The translations under genes were made by a program, and so were the position numbers. This document shows positions 24,066-33,834 of a stretch of 64,000 bases of DNA, in pieces; position 1 is the first letter of the stretch, and the number at the start of each line of letters is the position of its first letter. The stretch spans positions 1-64,000 of the forward strand of contig NZ_PGDQ01000009.1 in NCBI RefSeq assembly GCF_003073135.1. The letters are read 5' to 3'. The notes under the pieces are model-generated. The model had not been told where the DNA came from. It saw only the letters and a program-made list of their open reading frames with translations, and did not search any database. The stretch is from Euzebya rosea (GTDB lineage: Bacteria > Actinomycetota > Nitriliruptoria > Euzebyales > Euzebyaceae).

Positions 24066-25718
24066 ATGTCACGCGGTATCCACGAAGGGATGAGGCCAAT
24101 GCTGGGGGAAACGGGAAGTCGGCGTGCGCCATGGGCGCCTGCCATCACGGTGATCGCGATGGTGTGCAGCCTGCTCGCCGCCCCGGCGTCGGCGCAGGAC
24201 GCGCACGACCCAACCGAACCCGACCGGCCGGCGTCCAGCTTCGCGGCCTATCCCGGCCCGTCGGTGAGCCTGTCCGGTATCACCTTCGGTGCCGTCCCGG
24301 TCGACCGGGTGTCGGGCACCACGCGGTACGGCACCGCCGTCGAGGCCAGCCAGCGTGGGTGGCCCGAGGGTGCACGCCACGTCATCGTCGCGCCCGGTGA
24401 GACCTGGAACGAGGCGCTGCCCGCCGCGTCCCTCGCCGGTGTCCTGCGTGCCCCGATGCTGCTCGCCGGCCCGGGTGGCCTGGACGCCGCCACCATCGCC
24501 GAGCTCGAACGCCTCGCGCCGGAAACCATCACCGTCGTGGGCACGCTGCCCGACAGCGTCGCCGTCGCCGCCGAAGGCGTCGCCGACGAGGTGACCACCA
24601 TCGTCGCGCAGGACGTGCATGCGACCTCCGCTGCGCTCGCCCGTGCGGCTGACGAGGCCGGCGCCGTCGACACGCTGATCGTCGCCTCGGCCCTGTCCTT
24701 CGCCGACTCCCTGTCGGCCAGCGCCCTGGCGACGGGGCTGAGGATGCCGCTGGTCCTGGTGGGGACCGAGGGCTTCGACGGCTGGGTGCGTGACCAGCGC
24801 GACGCACTCGACGCCGACGACGTGATCGTCGTCGGCGGCCAGGCGGTCGTGCCCGACGCCGTCGTGTCCCAGGTCGACAACGTCACCCGCCTGGCCGGCT
24901 CCAACCGGTACGGCACGGCCCTCGCGGTCGCCAACCACCTGCGGGCCTCCGGCATGGACGGCCCTCCGGTCGTCGCCAGCGGGACCACGTTCGCCGACGG
25001 GCTGACCGGTGGTGTGCTCGCCGGCATCTCCAACCGTGCCCCGCTGCTGCTGACCGACCCGATGACGATCCCCGACGAGGTCGCCCAGTGGATGGCCGCT
25101 GACGGGACCGAGTGGGTCCGCGTCATGGGTGGCGAGGCCGCGGTGTCCACCGTCGTGCAGTGCCAGCTCGGCCAGGGCAACACCCGCGCGTTCCTGTGCG
25201 TGGAGGAGGAGCTCAACCGGCAGGGGTACCACACCGGCCCGATCGACGGTCAGGTCGACAGCCAGACGGTCTGGACCACCTACGCGATGCAGAGCGTCAA
25301 CGGGATGGCCAACACCGGCAACTTCGGTGAGGCCGAGTTCCGGGCGATGCTGACCCGCACGTGGCTGGAACCCCGTCGCCCCGACCTCGAGCCCGACCAC
25401 ATGGAGATCGACATCGGCCGCCAGCTGGTCCTCGTCGTCCGTGACGGCCGCGTCCAGCACGTCGTCCACACCTCCACCGGCAAGTCCTCCACGCCCACGG
25501 TGATCGGGACCTGGCGCGTCTACGAGATGCGCAACTACCGCCAGACCCACAACCACATGTACCGGCCGGTCTTCTTCCACCGCGGCTACGCCTTCCACGG
25601 GTATCCCTCGGTGCCGACGTACCCCGCCAGCCACGGCTGCGCCCGCGTCTACGACGGCGACATGGACTTCCTCTGGGACTTCCTCTACATCGGTGAGCAG
25701 GTCACGACCTACCACTAG
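24066..25718 (+). CDS. Exported cell-wall-binding L,D-transpeptidase (CW_binding_2 repeats, PG-binding domain, YkuD)
   Basis: 550 residues. ATG at 24066 was chosen because TACCAT lies exactly 7 nt upstream (leaderless). A signal peptide is cleaved after about APASAQ. Residues about 75-380 form three CW_binding_2-type repeats (DRVSGTTRYGTAVEAS and RLAGSNRYGTALAVA mark repeat starts). A short peptidoglycan-binding domain follows (LNRQGYHTGPIDGQVDSQT), then a C-terminal L,D-transpeptidase domain with the catalytic motif HGYPSVP...SHGCARV (nucleophile Cys). It probably makes 3-3 peptidoglycan cross-links or anchors itself at the wall. Monocistronic, downstream of tRNA-Ser. Confidence 0.9.
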   Translation: MSRGIHEGMRPMLGETGSRRAPWAPAITVIAMVCSLLAAPASAQDAHDPTEPDRPASSFAAYPGPSVSLSGITFGAVPVDRVSGTTRYGTAVEASQRGWPEGARHVIVAPGETWNEALPAASLAGVLRAPMLLAGPGGLDAATIAELERLAPETITVVGTLPDSVAVAAEGVADEVTTIVAQDVHATSAALARAADEAGAVDTLIVASALSFADSLSASALATGLRMPLVLVGTEGFDGWVRDQRDALDADDVIVVGGQAVVPDAVVSQVDNVTRLAGSNRYGTALAVANHLRASGMDGPPVVASGTTFADGLTGGVLAGISNRAPLLLTDPMTIPDEVAQWMAADGTEWVRVMGGEAAVSTVVQCQLGQGNTRAFLCVEEELNRQGYHTGPIDGQVDSQTVWTTYAMQSVNGMANTGNFGEAEFRAMLTRTWLEPRRPDLEPDHMEIDIGRQLVLVVRDGRVQHVVHTSTGKSSTPTVIGTWRVYEMRNYRQTHNHMYRPVFFHRGYAFHGYPSVPTYPASHGCARVYDGDMDFLWDFLYIGEQVTTYH

Positions 25719-25873
25719 GTCGACCCCCGGCCGCCGGGTCGCCTCGACCGGCGCCACCAGCCCCCTGAACCCCTCGACGAAACGCGTCGAGGGGTTCAGT
25801 TCGTCCGGGGCCTGCCGATTGCGAGGGTGACGGGTTCTCCGGTCCGCAGAGACGACGAAGGAGGTTGGCGGCA

Positions 25874-27223
25874 GTGACCCTCCCCTCGATGTCCGGCCCC
25901 CGGCCCTCGCCCTCGCGCGCCCAGCGGGCGGCACAGCTCGCCGGCCAGCCCTACAACCGGGCACGGCACTTCGACCGCATCCTCGAGCAGCGGCAGGTCC
26001 GATCGATCTACCAGCCGATCGTCGACCTCTCGACAGGCGAGACCATCGCGTTCGAAGCCCTCGCACGCGGTCCGGCCGGCACGCCGATGGAGCGCCCCGA
26101 CCTGCTCTTCGGGACGGCCCGGGACCTCGGCCTGGTCCAGGAGCTCGACTGGATCTGCCGCGCCACGGCCATGGAGACCGCCATGGATGCGGGCTTCGGC
26201 ACGGCGCTCACGTTGTTCATCAACGTCGAGCCCGACGTGGCCGCCACGAGGGCTCCCGAGGACCTCTACTTCACCTTCAAGCGTGCCCAGCAGGACCTGC
26301 GGATCGTCCTGGAGGTCACCGAACGTGCCCTGCTCGAGCGTCCCGCCGAGCTGCTGCACTGGCTGAGCTACGCGCGCGAGCGCTGGTGGGGCGTGGCCCT
26401 CGACGACGTCGGCGCGACCGCCGAGAGCCTTGCGTTGCTGCCGTTCGTGCGGCCCGACGTCGTCAAGCTGAACGCACACCTCGTCCGCAACGTGCACGAC
26501 GACGAGGACAAACGCGTGCTCGAGGCCGTCCACGAGTACGCCCAGCGGACCGGGGCGCTCGTCCTTTCCGAAGGCATCGAGGAACCCGAGGACGCCGAGC
26601 GGGCCACCCGGGAGCTCGGCGCGCAGCTGGGCCAGGGATGGCTGTTCGGACGGCCGGGCGACCTGCCCGCGAAGATGCCCCGCCCCCGCCGAGTCGTGCC
26701 GCTGCTGACCCCGCCGCCGACCACGACCGTGGAGTCCCCGTGGAGCATCGTCTCGGCCGTCGCGGACGAACAGACCCTCCCGGAAGCAGCCGTGCGTCGG
26801 CGCTTCGCCCAGGTCGAGCAGGCAGCGATGTTCTCCAGGGAGGCGCCGGTCGTGCTGGCCAGCTTCCCCCCGGGCCAGGGGCCGTGGGGCACGCCGGAGG
26901 AGCGGTTGTCACGGCTGCGTGCCCAGGCCTGCTTCTGCGGCGCCGTCGGGCTGGAGCTGTCCTCCTCGACCGAACGAGGCTGGCGGACCAGCGCGCTGCC
27001 ACACGGCGAGGAGATGAACAACGAATGGGTGCTGCTGAGCATCGCACCCCACCAGGCAGCGGTCGTGGTGGCCTTCGACGCCGACGAGGTGGACGAGAGC
27101 GGCCATCGGCTGCTGGAGGTCTGCTGGTCCCAGGAGCGCGAGGTGGTCTCGGCCGTGGCGGAGTTCCTGATGCGTCGGCTGTCCGCCCCGGTGGTGGACC
27201 TCGACGGACGACTCGTCATCTGA
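25874..27223 (+). CDS. EAL-domain c-di-GMP phosphodiesterase with C-terminal DICT-like sensory domain
   Basis: 449 residues; GTG at 25874 with AAGGAGG 9 nt upstream. The EAL domain spans about 25-270 and retains the catalytic set: Glu of FEALARG, Asn of INVEPD, Glu of LEVTERAL, Asp-Asp of LDDVG, Lys of VVKLN, Glu of SEGIEEPEDA and Gln of GQGWLFGRP. It should hydrolyse c-di-GMP to pGpG. The C-terminal about 150 residues resemble the DICT sensory domain often joined to EAL and GGDEF modules. First of three c-di-GMP genes within 8 kb. Confidence 0.87.
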   Translation: MTLPSMSGPRPSPSRAQRAAQLAGQPYNRARHFDRILEQRQVRSIYQPIVDLSTGETIAFEALARGPAGTPMERPDLLFGTARDLGLVQELDWICRATAMETAMDAGFGTALTLFINVEPDVAATRAPEDLYFTFKRAQQDLRIVLEVTERALLERPAELLHWLSYARERWWGVALDDVGATAESLALLPFVRPDVVKLNAHLVRNVHDDEDKRVLEAVHEYAQRTGALVLSEGIEEPEDAERATRELGAQLGQGWLFGRPGDLPAKMPRPRRVVPLLTPPPTTTVESPWSIVSAVADEQTLPEAAVRRRFAQVEQAAMFSREAPVVLASFPPGQGPWGTPEERLSRLRAQACFCGAVGLELSSSTERGWRTSALPHGEEMNNEWVLLSIAPHQAAVVVAFDADEVDESGHRLLEVCWSQEREVVSAVAEFLMRRLSAPVVDLDGRLVI

Positions 27224-27298
27224 GGTTGTCCTCCGACGCTGCGTCCGACGCGGTCGTCTGACCTCCTCGCGACCCTCGTTGAAGACGATACGGGGCCG

Positions 27299-29968
27299 TC
27301 AGGCCGTCCGGACGATCGTCGTCTCGAGCATGGCGAGCGCGTCGTCGAGCGGGACCGCCCGACCGAAGAGGTACCCCTGGGCCCGGGTGCAGCCGACCTG
27401 CTCGAGGACCTGTCGCTGCGCCTCGGTCGAGACCCCCTCTGCGACGACCTGGAGGTCCAGCGCAGCCGCCATGCCGAGGACTGCCCGGACGACCCCGGAG
27501 TCGGCGTCGGGACCGTCGAGATCCTCCACGAACCCGCGGTCGATCTTGACGGTGGTGAACGGGAAGCGCTTGAGGTTGGTGAGGGCCGAGTAGCCCGTCC
27601 CGAAGTCGTCCATCGCAAGCCGCACGCCCTGGCGGCGGAGCTGGTTCATGGTCTCCTGCGCCGCGGAGGACTGCTCGACGAGAACGCTCTCGGTCAGCTC
27701 GATCATCAGGCGATCGGCCGGGACGCCAGAGGTGGTCAAGGCCTCGTGCACCACCGCGCCGAAGCCGTGGCGACGAAGCTGGAGGCCCGAGACGTTGATC
27801 GAGACGAACAGGTTGTGGTCGTGGGCCTGCTGGAGCAGGTGGGCCAGGTCGGCGCATGCACGATGCACGACCCACTCGCCGAGGGGGTAGATGAGTCCCG
27901 ACTCCTCGGCGAGCGTGATGACCTCCAGCGGTGTCGGACGCCGCGTCAGGGTCTGGTGGGTGGGGCCACCCAGCGCGTCTCCCGACCATCGGAGGAGCGC
28001 CTCGAACCCCAGGGTCCTGCCGTCCACGAGGTCGACGATCGGCTGGTAGTGCAGCTCCAGGAGGTCGTCTTCCAGCGCTCGCCGAAGGGCGCTCTCCAAC
28101 GACAACCGGATCGCCGTGGACGCCGCCCACGACCCGTCGTAGACCACGAAGCCGTTGCGGCCCTGCTCCTTGGCCCGGTACATCGCGGTGTCGGCCTCGC
28201 GGAGCAGTGAGACCGGCGTGTCCTCGGCGGTGGTGTGCAGGGCCACACCGATGCTGGCGTGCGCCGACACCTCGTGGGCGCCGAGCGTGACGGTGGCGTC
28301 GAGCGCATCGCAGATCTCGCCGGCCAGCGACACCGCCTCGGTGCTGCCGCTGATCTCCTCGCAGAGGATCACGAACTCGTCGCCGCCGAGCCGGGCAACG
28401 GTTCCCCGGTCGCCGACCGTGCGGCGCAGGCGTTCGGCCACCGCGACCAGCAGCGTGTCGCCGGCGTGGTGGCCGAGGCTGTCGTTGATGACCTTGAAGT
28501 GGTCGAGGTCCATGAAGAGCACTGCGGCGTGCCCCGGGGGCTGCTGGGTCGTGACGACCTCGAGTCGCTCGATGAGCTGCTGCCGGTTGGGCAGGCCGGT
28601 CAGCTGGTCGTGGGTGGCCTGGTGCACCAGCGCGTCCCTGACGTGCTGCTGGTCGGTGACGTCGCGGTAGTTCACGACCACGGCCGCCACTGCGTCGTTG
28701 TCCAGCTGGTTGACCAGGGAGTACTCCACCCAGCGGACGGCACCGCCCGGCGGCGCCAGTCGGGCCGTGCCCCTGATGCGGGCGTCGCCGTCGGCCACGC
28801 ACCGCTGGAACTCCTCGACGAAACGACCGAGGTCGCGCTGGTCGAGCTCCTCGAACAGGCTACGGTCCTGCATCAGGTCGATGCCGCGACCGGTCACCAT
28901 GCCGGTGTTGCTGCTGCCCCAGCGCACCACGCCGTCGCGGTCGGCCAGCAGCGTGCCGTCGAAGGCATGCTCGACCAGCGAGCGGTATCGGGCTTCCTTC
29001 CGGGTGATCTCGCTCTTGGCCGCCTCCCGTGCCTGGAGCGTCAGGCCGATGCGGGCGACGAGGAGCACCACGACCAACGCGCTGGCTGCCATGCCCGGGA
29101 CGTCCACCTCGGGGGCGGGCAGCACGCCAAGCGCCGCCAGGAACAAGCCGGTGGACAGCACCGACACGCCGACGCCGACCGCGACGACCGGTGGCCATAT
29201 CCGAACGTCCCGTTCTCGCGACGTGACGGCGCGCATCGAGGGATGCCACGCCGCGCCGACGATCGCCGCGAACGCGATGCCCATGGTGATCCGAGTGATC
29301 GGCGCGGACTGCCAGGCGTGGTCGAACTCCACGCCGCGGTAGATGGCGGCGCTCGACCCACCGGCGATCGCCGCAACCGCGAACAGCCACAGGCTGGCGG
29401 ACGTCACGTCAGGGGCCAAGGCCTTGGCGACGAGCAGGCCGAACACGAGGACCGCCAGGGTCCAGAAGGCCGTGGAGGCGAGGGCGCTGAAGGTGAGGAA
29501 CCCGTTGCGCTCGATCTGGGGGACGATCACGGTGTACCAGCCCACGTAGGCGACGCCCACGGTGATGATGGAGGCGTCGATCATGGCCTCGCGGTCCAGG
29601 TAGGTCCTGCCCGACGCAACCACGCGCCGTGCCCCCCGGATCATCAGGGGCCAGCCGAGCATGCCGACGGCCGTACCCGCCGGTTTGCCCCAGTGGCCGG
29701 GCCCGACGAGGAGGAGGTCGAGGGCGACGACCACCTCGCCGAGGCAGTAGATGGTGAAGCCGGCCGCGAGGTGGTGCCATCCGGCGGATCGTGCCGGGCT
29801 GTTGCGCTGCACACCGCTCCACACCCCGAGTGGGCCGACGACGGCAACCACGAGGATCCACGGAAGGTGCCACGACGCGGGAAGCCGGCCATGGAGGACG
29901 GCCGCGGACAGCAGGACGAGGACGCCCAGCGGGAGCCTCGATGCTGCTGTCGTCGTGATTCGTTGCAC
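27299..29968 (-). CDS. Membrane PAS-GGDEF-EAL bifunctional c-di-GMP enzyme
   Basis: 889 residues. About nine hydrophobic helices occupy residues 10-310, followed by a PAS-like domain (about 330-445), GGDEF (RLGGDEFVILCEE) and EAL (FEALLRW...MDDFGTGYSAL...AEGV...AQGYLFG). Both active sites look intact. The RxxD inhibitory site expected five residues before GGDEF is absent, so diguanylate cyclase activity should escape product inhibition. The integral-membrane N-terminus suggests sensing of a membrane or extracellular cue. It converges on the EAL-DICT gene with 75 bp between stops. Confidence 0.92.
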   Translation of the reverse strand: MQRITTTAASRLPLGVLVLLSAAVLHGRLPASWHLPWILVVAVVGPLGVWSGVQRNSPARSAGWHHLAAGFTIYCLGEVVVALDLLLVGPGHWGKPAGTAVGMLGWPLMIRGARRVVASGRTYLDREAMIDASIITVGVAYVGWYTVIVPQIERNGFLTFSALASTAFWTLAVLVFGLLVAKALAPDVTSASLWLFAVAAIAGGSSAAIYRGVEFDHAWQSAPITRITMGIAFAAIVGAAWHPSMRAVTSRERDVRIWPPVVAVGVGVSVLSTGLFLAALGVLPAPEVDVPGMAASALVVVLLVARIGLTLQAREAAKSEITRKEARYRSLVEHAFDGTLLADRDGVVRWGSSNTGMVTGRGIDLMQDRSLFEELDQRDLGRFVEEFQRCVADGDARIRGTARLAPPGGAVRWVEYSLVNQLDNDAVAAVVVNYRDVTDQQHVRDALVHQATHDQLTGLPNRQQLIERLEVVTTQQPPGHAAVLFMDLDHFKVINDSLGHHAGDTLLVAVAERLRRTVGDRGTVARLGGDEFVILCEEISGSTEAVSLAGEICDALDATVTLGAHEVSAHASIGVALHTTAEDTPVSLLREADTAMYRAKEQGRNGFVVYDGSWAASTAIRLSLESALRRALEDDLLELHYQPIVDLVDGRTLGFEALLRWSGDALGGPTHQTLTRRPTPLEVITLAEESGLIYPLGEWVVHRACADLAHLLQQAHDHNLFVSINVSGLQLRRHGFGAVVHEALTTSGVPADRLMIELTESVLVEQSSAAQETMNQLRRQGVRLAMDDFGTGYSALTNLKRFPFTTVKIDRGFVEDLDGPDADSGVVRAVLGMAAALDLQVVAEGVSTEAQRQVLEQVGCTRAQGYLFGRAVPLDDALAMLETTIVRTA

Positions 29969-30151
29969 CTGGTCCAGTCATCGGCACTCCCGGGGGGTTC
30001 GTGAGCAGACCCCCGGCCCCGAAAGGCCCACGGTCGGTCACGTGGGGTGCAGTCCTGGGCATCGGTCCACACGGACAACGGCGGACGAGTGCGAATGCGC
30101 GTAGTCTCCTCCGGGAGTCGGACGCGATGCCGTCCGGCTCGTTACACAATC

Positions 30152-30172
30152 GGTTGGCCGGAAGTGCCAACC
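30152..30172 (+). promoter_or_regulatory. Hairpin in the 5' leader of the cold-shock gene
   Basis: Perfect 7-bp inverted repeat GGTTGGC / GCCAACC with a 7-nt loop, ending 19 nt before the csp start codon. Cold-shock mRNAs often carry structured leaders that refold with temperature; whether this does so is inference. Confidence 0.45.
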
Positions 30173-30191
30173 ACTGACAGAAGCGATTAAT

Positions 30192-30395
30192 GTGACAACT
30201 GGTACCGTCAAGTTCTTCAACGCCGAAAAGGGTTTCGGCTTCATCGCCCCGGACGGAGGCGGCGAAGACCTCTTCGTGCACTTCTCCAACATCCAGGTTT
30301 CCGGCTTCAAGACCCTCGACGAGGGTCAGAAGGTCGAGTTCGAGATCGGCCAGGGCCGCAAGGGTGACGAGGCGCAGCAGGTCAAGCCGGTCTAG
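30192..30395 (+). CDS. Cold-shock protein (CspA family)
   Basis: 67 residues from GTG at 30192. Single CSD OB-fold with both RNP motifs: KGFGFIAPD and DLFVHFSNI. The protein binds single-stranded nucleic acid and melts RNA structure; many actinobacterial copies are constitutive or cold-induced. The gene stands alone in the 580-bp space between two c-di-GMP enzyme genes and has its own leader hairpin and terminator. Confidence 0.97.
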   Translation: MTTGTVKFFNAEKGFGFIAPDGGGEDLFVHFSNIQVSGFKTLDEGQKVEFEIGQGRKGDEAQQVKPV

Positions 30396-30438
30396 CCCCA
30401 CACCCGTGTCGCCGCCCGTCTCGGGCAGCAACGCACAT

Positions 30439-30474
30439 CGAGGTCGACCTCCGGGTCGGCCTCGACTCGTTTTC
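30439..30474 (+). terminator. Intrinsic terminator after csp
   Basis: Stem CGAGGTCGACC / GGTCGGCCTCG (11 bp, one G-U pair) with loop TCCG, followed after ACTCG by TTTT. Confidence 0.85.
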
Positions 30475-30552
30475 GGCAGTCGTGTCGTCCTGGGCAGTCG
30501 TGCGCACGACTCGTCCCCTGCAACCGGGGCGCTGGCGTAGGCTCCCGGACTC

Positions 30553-31011
30553 ATGAGCGACGAACTCGACCTGGAGCTGGCCGGCCGCATCGACGAGCTC
30601 CACCGGAGCATCAGGGCGCACGACGCCGCCGTGGCGGATGTTCGCAGCGCCGCGGATCAGTCGTCCGCGGCCCTCGCCCAGCGCATCCGCGGTGCAGTCA
30701 TCGACGCCTGGGAACCGGTCGTCAACACGATGACCAGCCGGGGGTACTCCGCCCAGATGGAGCTGACGGAGTCACCGGGGGCGCTGCTGCGCCTCCGGGT
30801 GGCCATGGCCGCTCCGACCTCGACGCTCCTGGTCAGCCACGACCGGCTGGCCCAGCAGATCGTCCTGACCGACGACCTGCGGCTGCCGGGCAGCAACAGC
30901 GAACGGACCACCAGGAGCGTCGAGGTGCTCGACTTCAACGCCGGATGGCTGGCCGCCCGAACCCGGGAGACCGCCCTGCGGCTGGTCGAGGAGTGGAGCG
31001 CCGCTCGTTGA
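30553..31011 (+). CDS. Hypothetical protein, 152 residues
   Basis: ATG at 30553 with TAGGCT 9 nt upstream and no SD. The N-terminal about 45 residues look like an amphipathic helix (LELAGRIDELHRSIRAHDAAVADV). The remainder mixes strands and helices (PVVNTMTSRGYSAQMELTESPGALLRLRVAMAAP). No membrane segment or known motif. It converges on the receiver-GGDEF-EAL gene with only 6 bp between stops. No function is proposed. Confidence 0.65.
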   Translation: MSDELDLELAGRIDELHRSIRAHDAAVADVRSAADQSSAALAQRIRGAVIDAWEPVVNTMTSRGYSAQMELTESPGALLRLRVAMAAPTSTLLVSHDRLAQQIVLTDDLRLPGSNSERTTRSVEVLDFNAGWLAARTRETALRLVEEWSAAR

Positions 31012-31017
31012 TCCGCG

Positions 31018-33612
31018 TCAGGCGAGGACGATCGTCCGGGCCTGCTCCAGCGGGACGGGCCGGCTGTGCACGTACCCCTGGCTCGCATCGCAGCCGATGC
31101 GACGGGCCCGGTCCAGGCTCTCGAGGTCCTCGACCCCCTCGATGACGCTGTGCAGTCCCAGGGTGTCGCAGACCCTGACGATCGCGTCGACGATGGACCA
31201 CTGGGCCTCGTCGGCGTTGGCGATGAAGGACCGGTCGATCTTCAGCTCGGTGAAGGGCGAGTCGGTGAGGTGGGCCAGCGAGGTGTACCCGGCGCCGAAG
31301 TCGTCGATGGCCAGGCGGACGCCCATCTCCCGGAGTCGGCGGAGGGCTGCCATGGCCGACCCGTGCTCGAGGAGGACAGAGGATTCCGTGACCTCGATGC
31401 ACAGCCGCTCCGGCGCGACACCGCTGGCGGCCAGCTGCTCCTCGACGAACCAGACGAAGTCCGGTGCGGCGATCTCGGAGACCGAATGGTTGACGGAGAC
31501 GGTCAGATGGCTGGCCGACCAGTCGTGCAACGCCTGTGCGAGCACCCACCGTCCCATCGGGACGATCAGCCCGGTCTCCTCCGCGATGGAGAGGAAGTCA
31601 TCGGGGGTGAGCAGCCCGCGCGTCGGATGCTGCCACCGGACCAGGGTCTCGACACCGCATGCACGTCCCGTGTCGGTGGCCAGGACGGGCTGGTAGACGA
31701 CGCGCAGGCCGTGCTCGGCTGACTCGCCGTTCATCGGTGCCGCCAGGATGGCGTCACGAAGGTCCGTGCTGAGGGTGAGATGGCGAAGGGCGTCCTCTCG
31801 CAGCGCGTCGGTGTGGACCTCGGCCAGGGCTCGTCCGCGACCCTTCGCCCTGTACATGGCCGTGTCGGCATCCCGCAGGAGCGCATCGGGCGATGTGGTC
31901 CTCGTGGCGTCGGCGAAGGCCACCCCGATGCTCACGCCGACGGACACGACGTGGTCCTCGATCCGGACCGGCCGCTCGACCGCGTCGTTGATGCGCGACA
32001 GGATCCTGGTGAGGTCGGCCCTGTCGTTCAGGCCCGTGCAGAGGATCACGAACTCGTCGCCCCCCTGGCGGGCAACGGTGTCGTTGGGCCGGACCACCTG
32101 CTGCAGGCGATCGGCGATCGTCTGCAGGAGCGTGTCACCTGCGGCGTGCCCGAAGGAATCGTTGACGTGCTTGAACCGGTCGAGGTCGAGGAACAGCACC
32201 GCGGTGGTGGTGCCTTCACGGGCGGCCGTGGCCAGCTCCTGGGTCAACCGGTCCTGGAGGAGTGCACGGTTGGGCAGGCCCGTCAGCGTGTCGTGGAGGG
32301 CCATGTCCGACAAGCGGCGTTGTGCGGCGCGGCGCTCCGTCACGTCCTCGATCTGGTTGACGAAGTACTGCGGCTGACCGTCGGGGCCACGGAGCACCGA
32401 GCTGTGGACCTGGCCCCACCACGTCGACCCGTCTCGGCGGATGTACCGCTTCTCCATCGAGCCGTTGGTCGACTCCGTCAGCGTGGTTGCCATGAAGGCG
32501 CGGGTCGTGGCGACGTCGTCGGGATGGGTCAGGTCGAGCATGTCGACGCCTGCCAGCAGGTCGGGGGTGAGGCCCATGCAGTCGGAGAACGACTGGTTGG
32601 CCTGCAGGACACGGCCGTCCAGGGACGCCACGACCATCCCGATCGGCGCGTTGTCGAAGGCCAGGCGGAAGCGTTCGCGGGTCTCCTCGAGCTCCTCGGC
32701 TCGGACCTTCTCCGCGAGCCAACCGGCGATCAGGCCTGCCGCGCGTTCGAGGTAGTCGACGTCGTGGCGCGAGAACCGGCGTGGAGCGACCTCACCCGAG
32801 ACGAAGTTGACCGTCCCGAAACGTTCGCCGTCGACCCGGAGCGGGACGCCGATGTAGGCCTCCAGTCCATGGGTCCGATAGCAGAGATGATCGGCATGGG
32901 GGGACGCGCCCATGTGCTCCACGGCCATGGGCGACTCCGTCTCCCAGGCGATGGAGCAGTAGGTCGACTCCAGCGGGAAGCTCGTGCCAGCAGCGAGATC
33001 GGGAGAGGGTGCGTTGGCGTACCGGATGGTGTTCGTCCCGGCCTCGGCGTCGATGTGGCACACGAGCCCGACGTCCATGCCGAGCTCGACCGTCATCTCG
33101 GCGAGGGTGGTGGTGATCCGGCTGTCCACGGCCGACGGACGGCCGGCCAGCTCCAGCAGCCGTGCCAAGCGGGCGTTGTGGCGGTTGGATGCCTCCGACA
33201 GCTCGCGGTCCATGGCCGTGGTCACCCCGTGCCACAGCAGCGAGGCGTCGAGGTGGTCCTTGGGCAGGCTGACCTGTGCCCCGGACTGGATCGCGATTCG
33301 CTGGAGCGCCCCGGACTCCATCCCGCTGAGCAGCAGGATCGGCATGCCGGGTGCCGCAGCGCGGATGGCGTGCACAGCCGTCGGGCCCGTCCCGTCCGGG
33401 AGGTGGACGTCCAGCAGGACGCAGTCGACCACGGTGCCGGAGATGACCTCGAGCGCGTCGGCGATGCTCGTGGCCCTGTGGATCTCGACGGCGGTGCCCT
33501 CCTGCAGGAGCGCTGCGGTCAGCTCCGCCGTCGGCAGGTCGTCCTCGACGATGAGCAGGCTGACCGCGGCCGATTCGATCCGGGGGCCCGCCGTCCTGGT
33601 CAGGGTAGTCAT
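31018..33612 (-). CDS. Response-regulator-coupled GAF-PAS-GGDEF-EAL c-di-GMP enzyme
   Basis: 864 residues, ATG at 33612. Domains in order: a receiver (about 17-135; VEDD, phospho-acceptor Asp in VLLDVHLPDG, Lys in LPKDH), GAF (about 160-310), PAS with PAC (about 330-445), GGDEF (RQGGDEFVILC, preceded by RPND, an intact RxxD inhibitory site) and EAL. The EAL motif reads E-T-L but the Asn, Glu, DDFGAG, Lys, Glu and Gln positions are present, so hydrolysis is plausible. A soluble output protein for an unlinked histidine kinase; no kinase gene adjoins it. Confidence 0.92.
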   Translation of the reverse strand: MTTLTRTAGPRIESAAVSLLIVEDDLPTAELTAALLQEGTAVEIHRATSIADALEVISGTVVDCVLLDVHLPDGTGPTAVHAIRAAAPGMPILLLSGMESGALQRIAIQSGAQVSLPKDHLDASLLWHGVTTAMDRELSEASNRHNARLARLLELAGRPSAVDSRITTTLAEMTVELGMDVGLVCHIDAEAGTNTIRYANAPSPDLAAGTSFPLESTYCSIAWETESPMAVEHMGASPHADHLCYRTHGLEAYIGVPLRVDGERFGTVNFVSGEVAPRRFSRHDVDYLERAAGLIAGWLAEKVRAEELEETRERFRLAFDNAPIGMVVASLDGRVLQANQSFSDCMGLTPDLLAGVDMLDLTHPDDVATTRAFMATTLTESTNGSMEKRYIRRDGSTWWGQVHSSVLRGPDGQPQYFVNQIEDVTERRAAQRRLSDMALHDTLTGLPNRALLQDRLTQELATAAREGTTTAVLFLDLDRFKHVNDSFGHAAGDTLLQTIADRLQQVVRPNDTVARQGGDEFVILCTGLNDRADLTRILSRINDAVERPVRIEDHVVSVGVSIGVAFADATRTTSPDALLRDADTAMYRAKGRGRALAEVHTDALREDALRHLTLSTDLRDAILAAPMNGESAEHGLRVVYQPVLATDTGRACGVETLVRWQHPTRGLLTPDDFLSIAEETGLIVPMGRWVLAQALHDWSASHLTVSVNHSVSEIAAPDFVWFVEEQLAASGVAPERLCIEVTESSVLLEHGSAMAALRRLREMGVRLAIDDFGAGYTSLAHLTDSPFTELKIDRSFIANADEAQWSIVDAIVRVCDTLGLHSVIEGVEDLESLDRARRIGCDASQGYVHSRPVPLEQARTIVLA

Positions 33613-33705
33613 ACCCGGTGGATCGGCCCCGTCGGCCCCGAGATGAGGTGGAACCGGAGCAGATGCATCGACGACCGCTCGGCGGGGAGGGTCGATGGTG
33701 GTGAG

Positions 33706-33794
33706 CGGAGTCGGGGGGATTCGAACCCCCGAGGGCATTGCTACCCAACTGCCATTCCAAGACAGCGCCATAGGCCGGACTAGGCGACGACTCC
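33706..33794 (-). tRNA. tRNA-Ser (anticodon GGA)
   Basis: On the minus strand: acceptor GGAGTCG/CGACTCC, anticodon stem CTGTC/GGCAG with loop TTGGAAT (GGA), a long variable arm with GGG/CCC pairing, T-arm GGGGG-TTCGAAT-CCCCC, discriminator G. 89 nt; CCA is not encoded. Confidence 0.95.
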
Positions 33795-33834
33795 ATTGGC
33801 GGGCAGAGCCCGCGGACGAGGCAGTATAGCGGCT

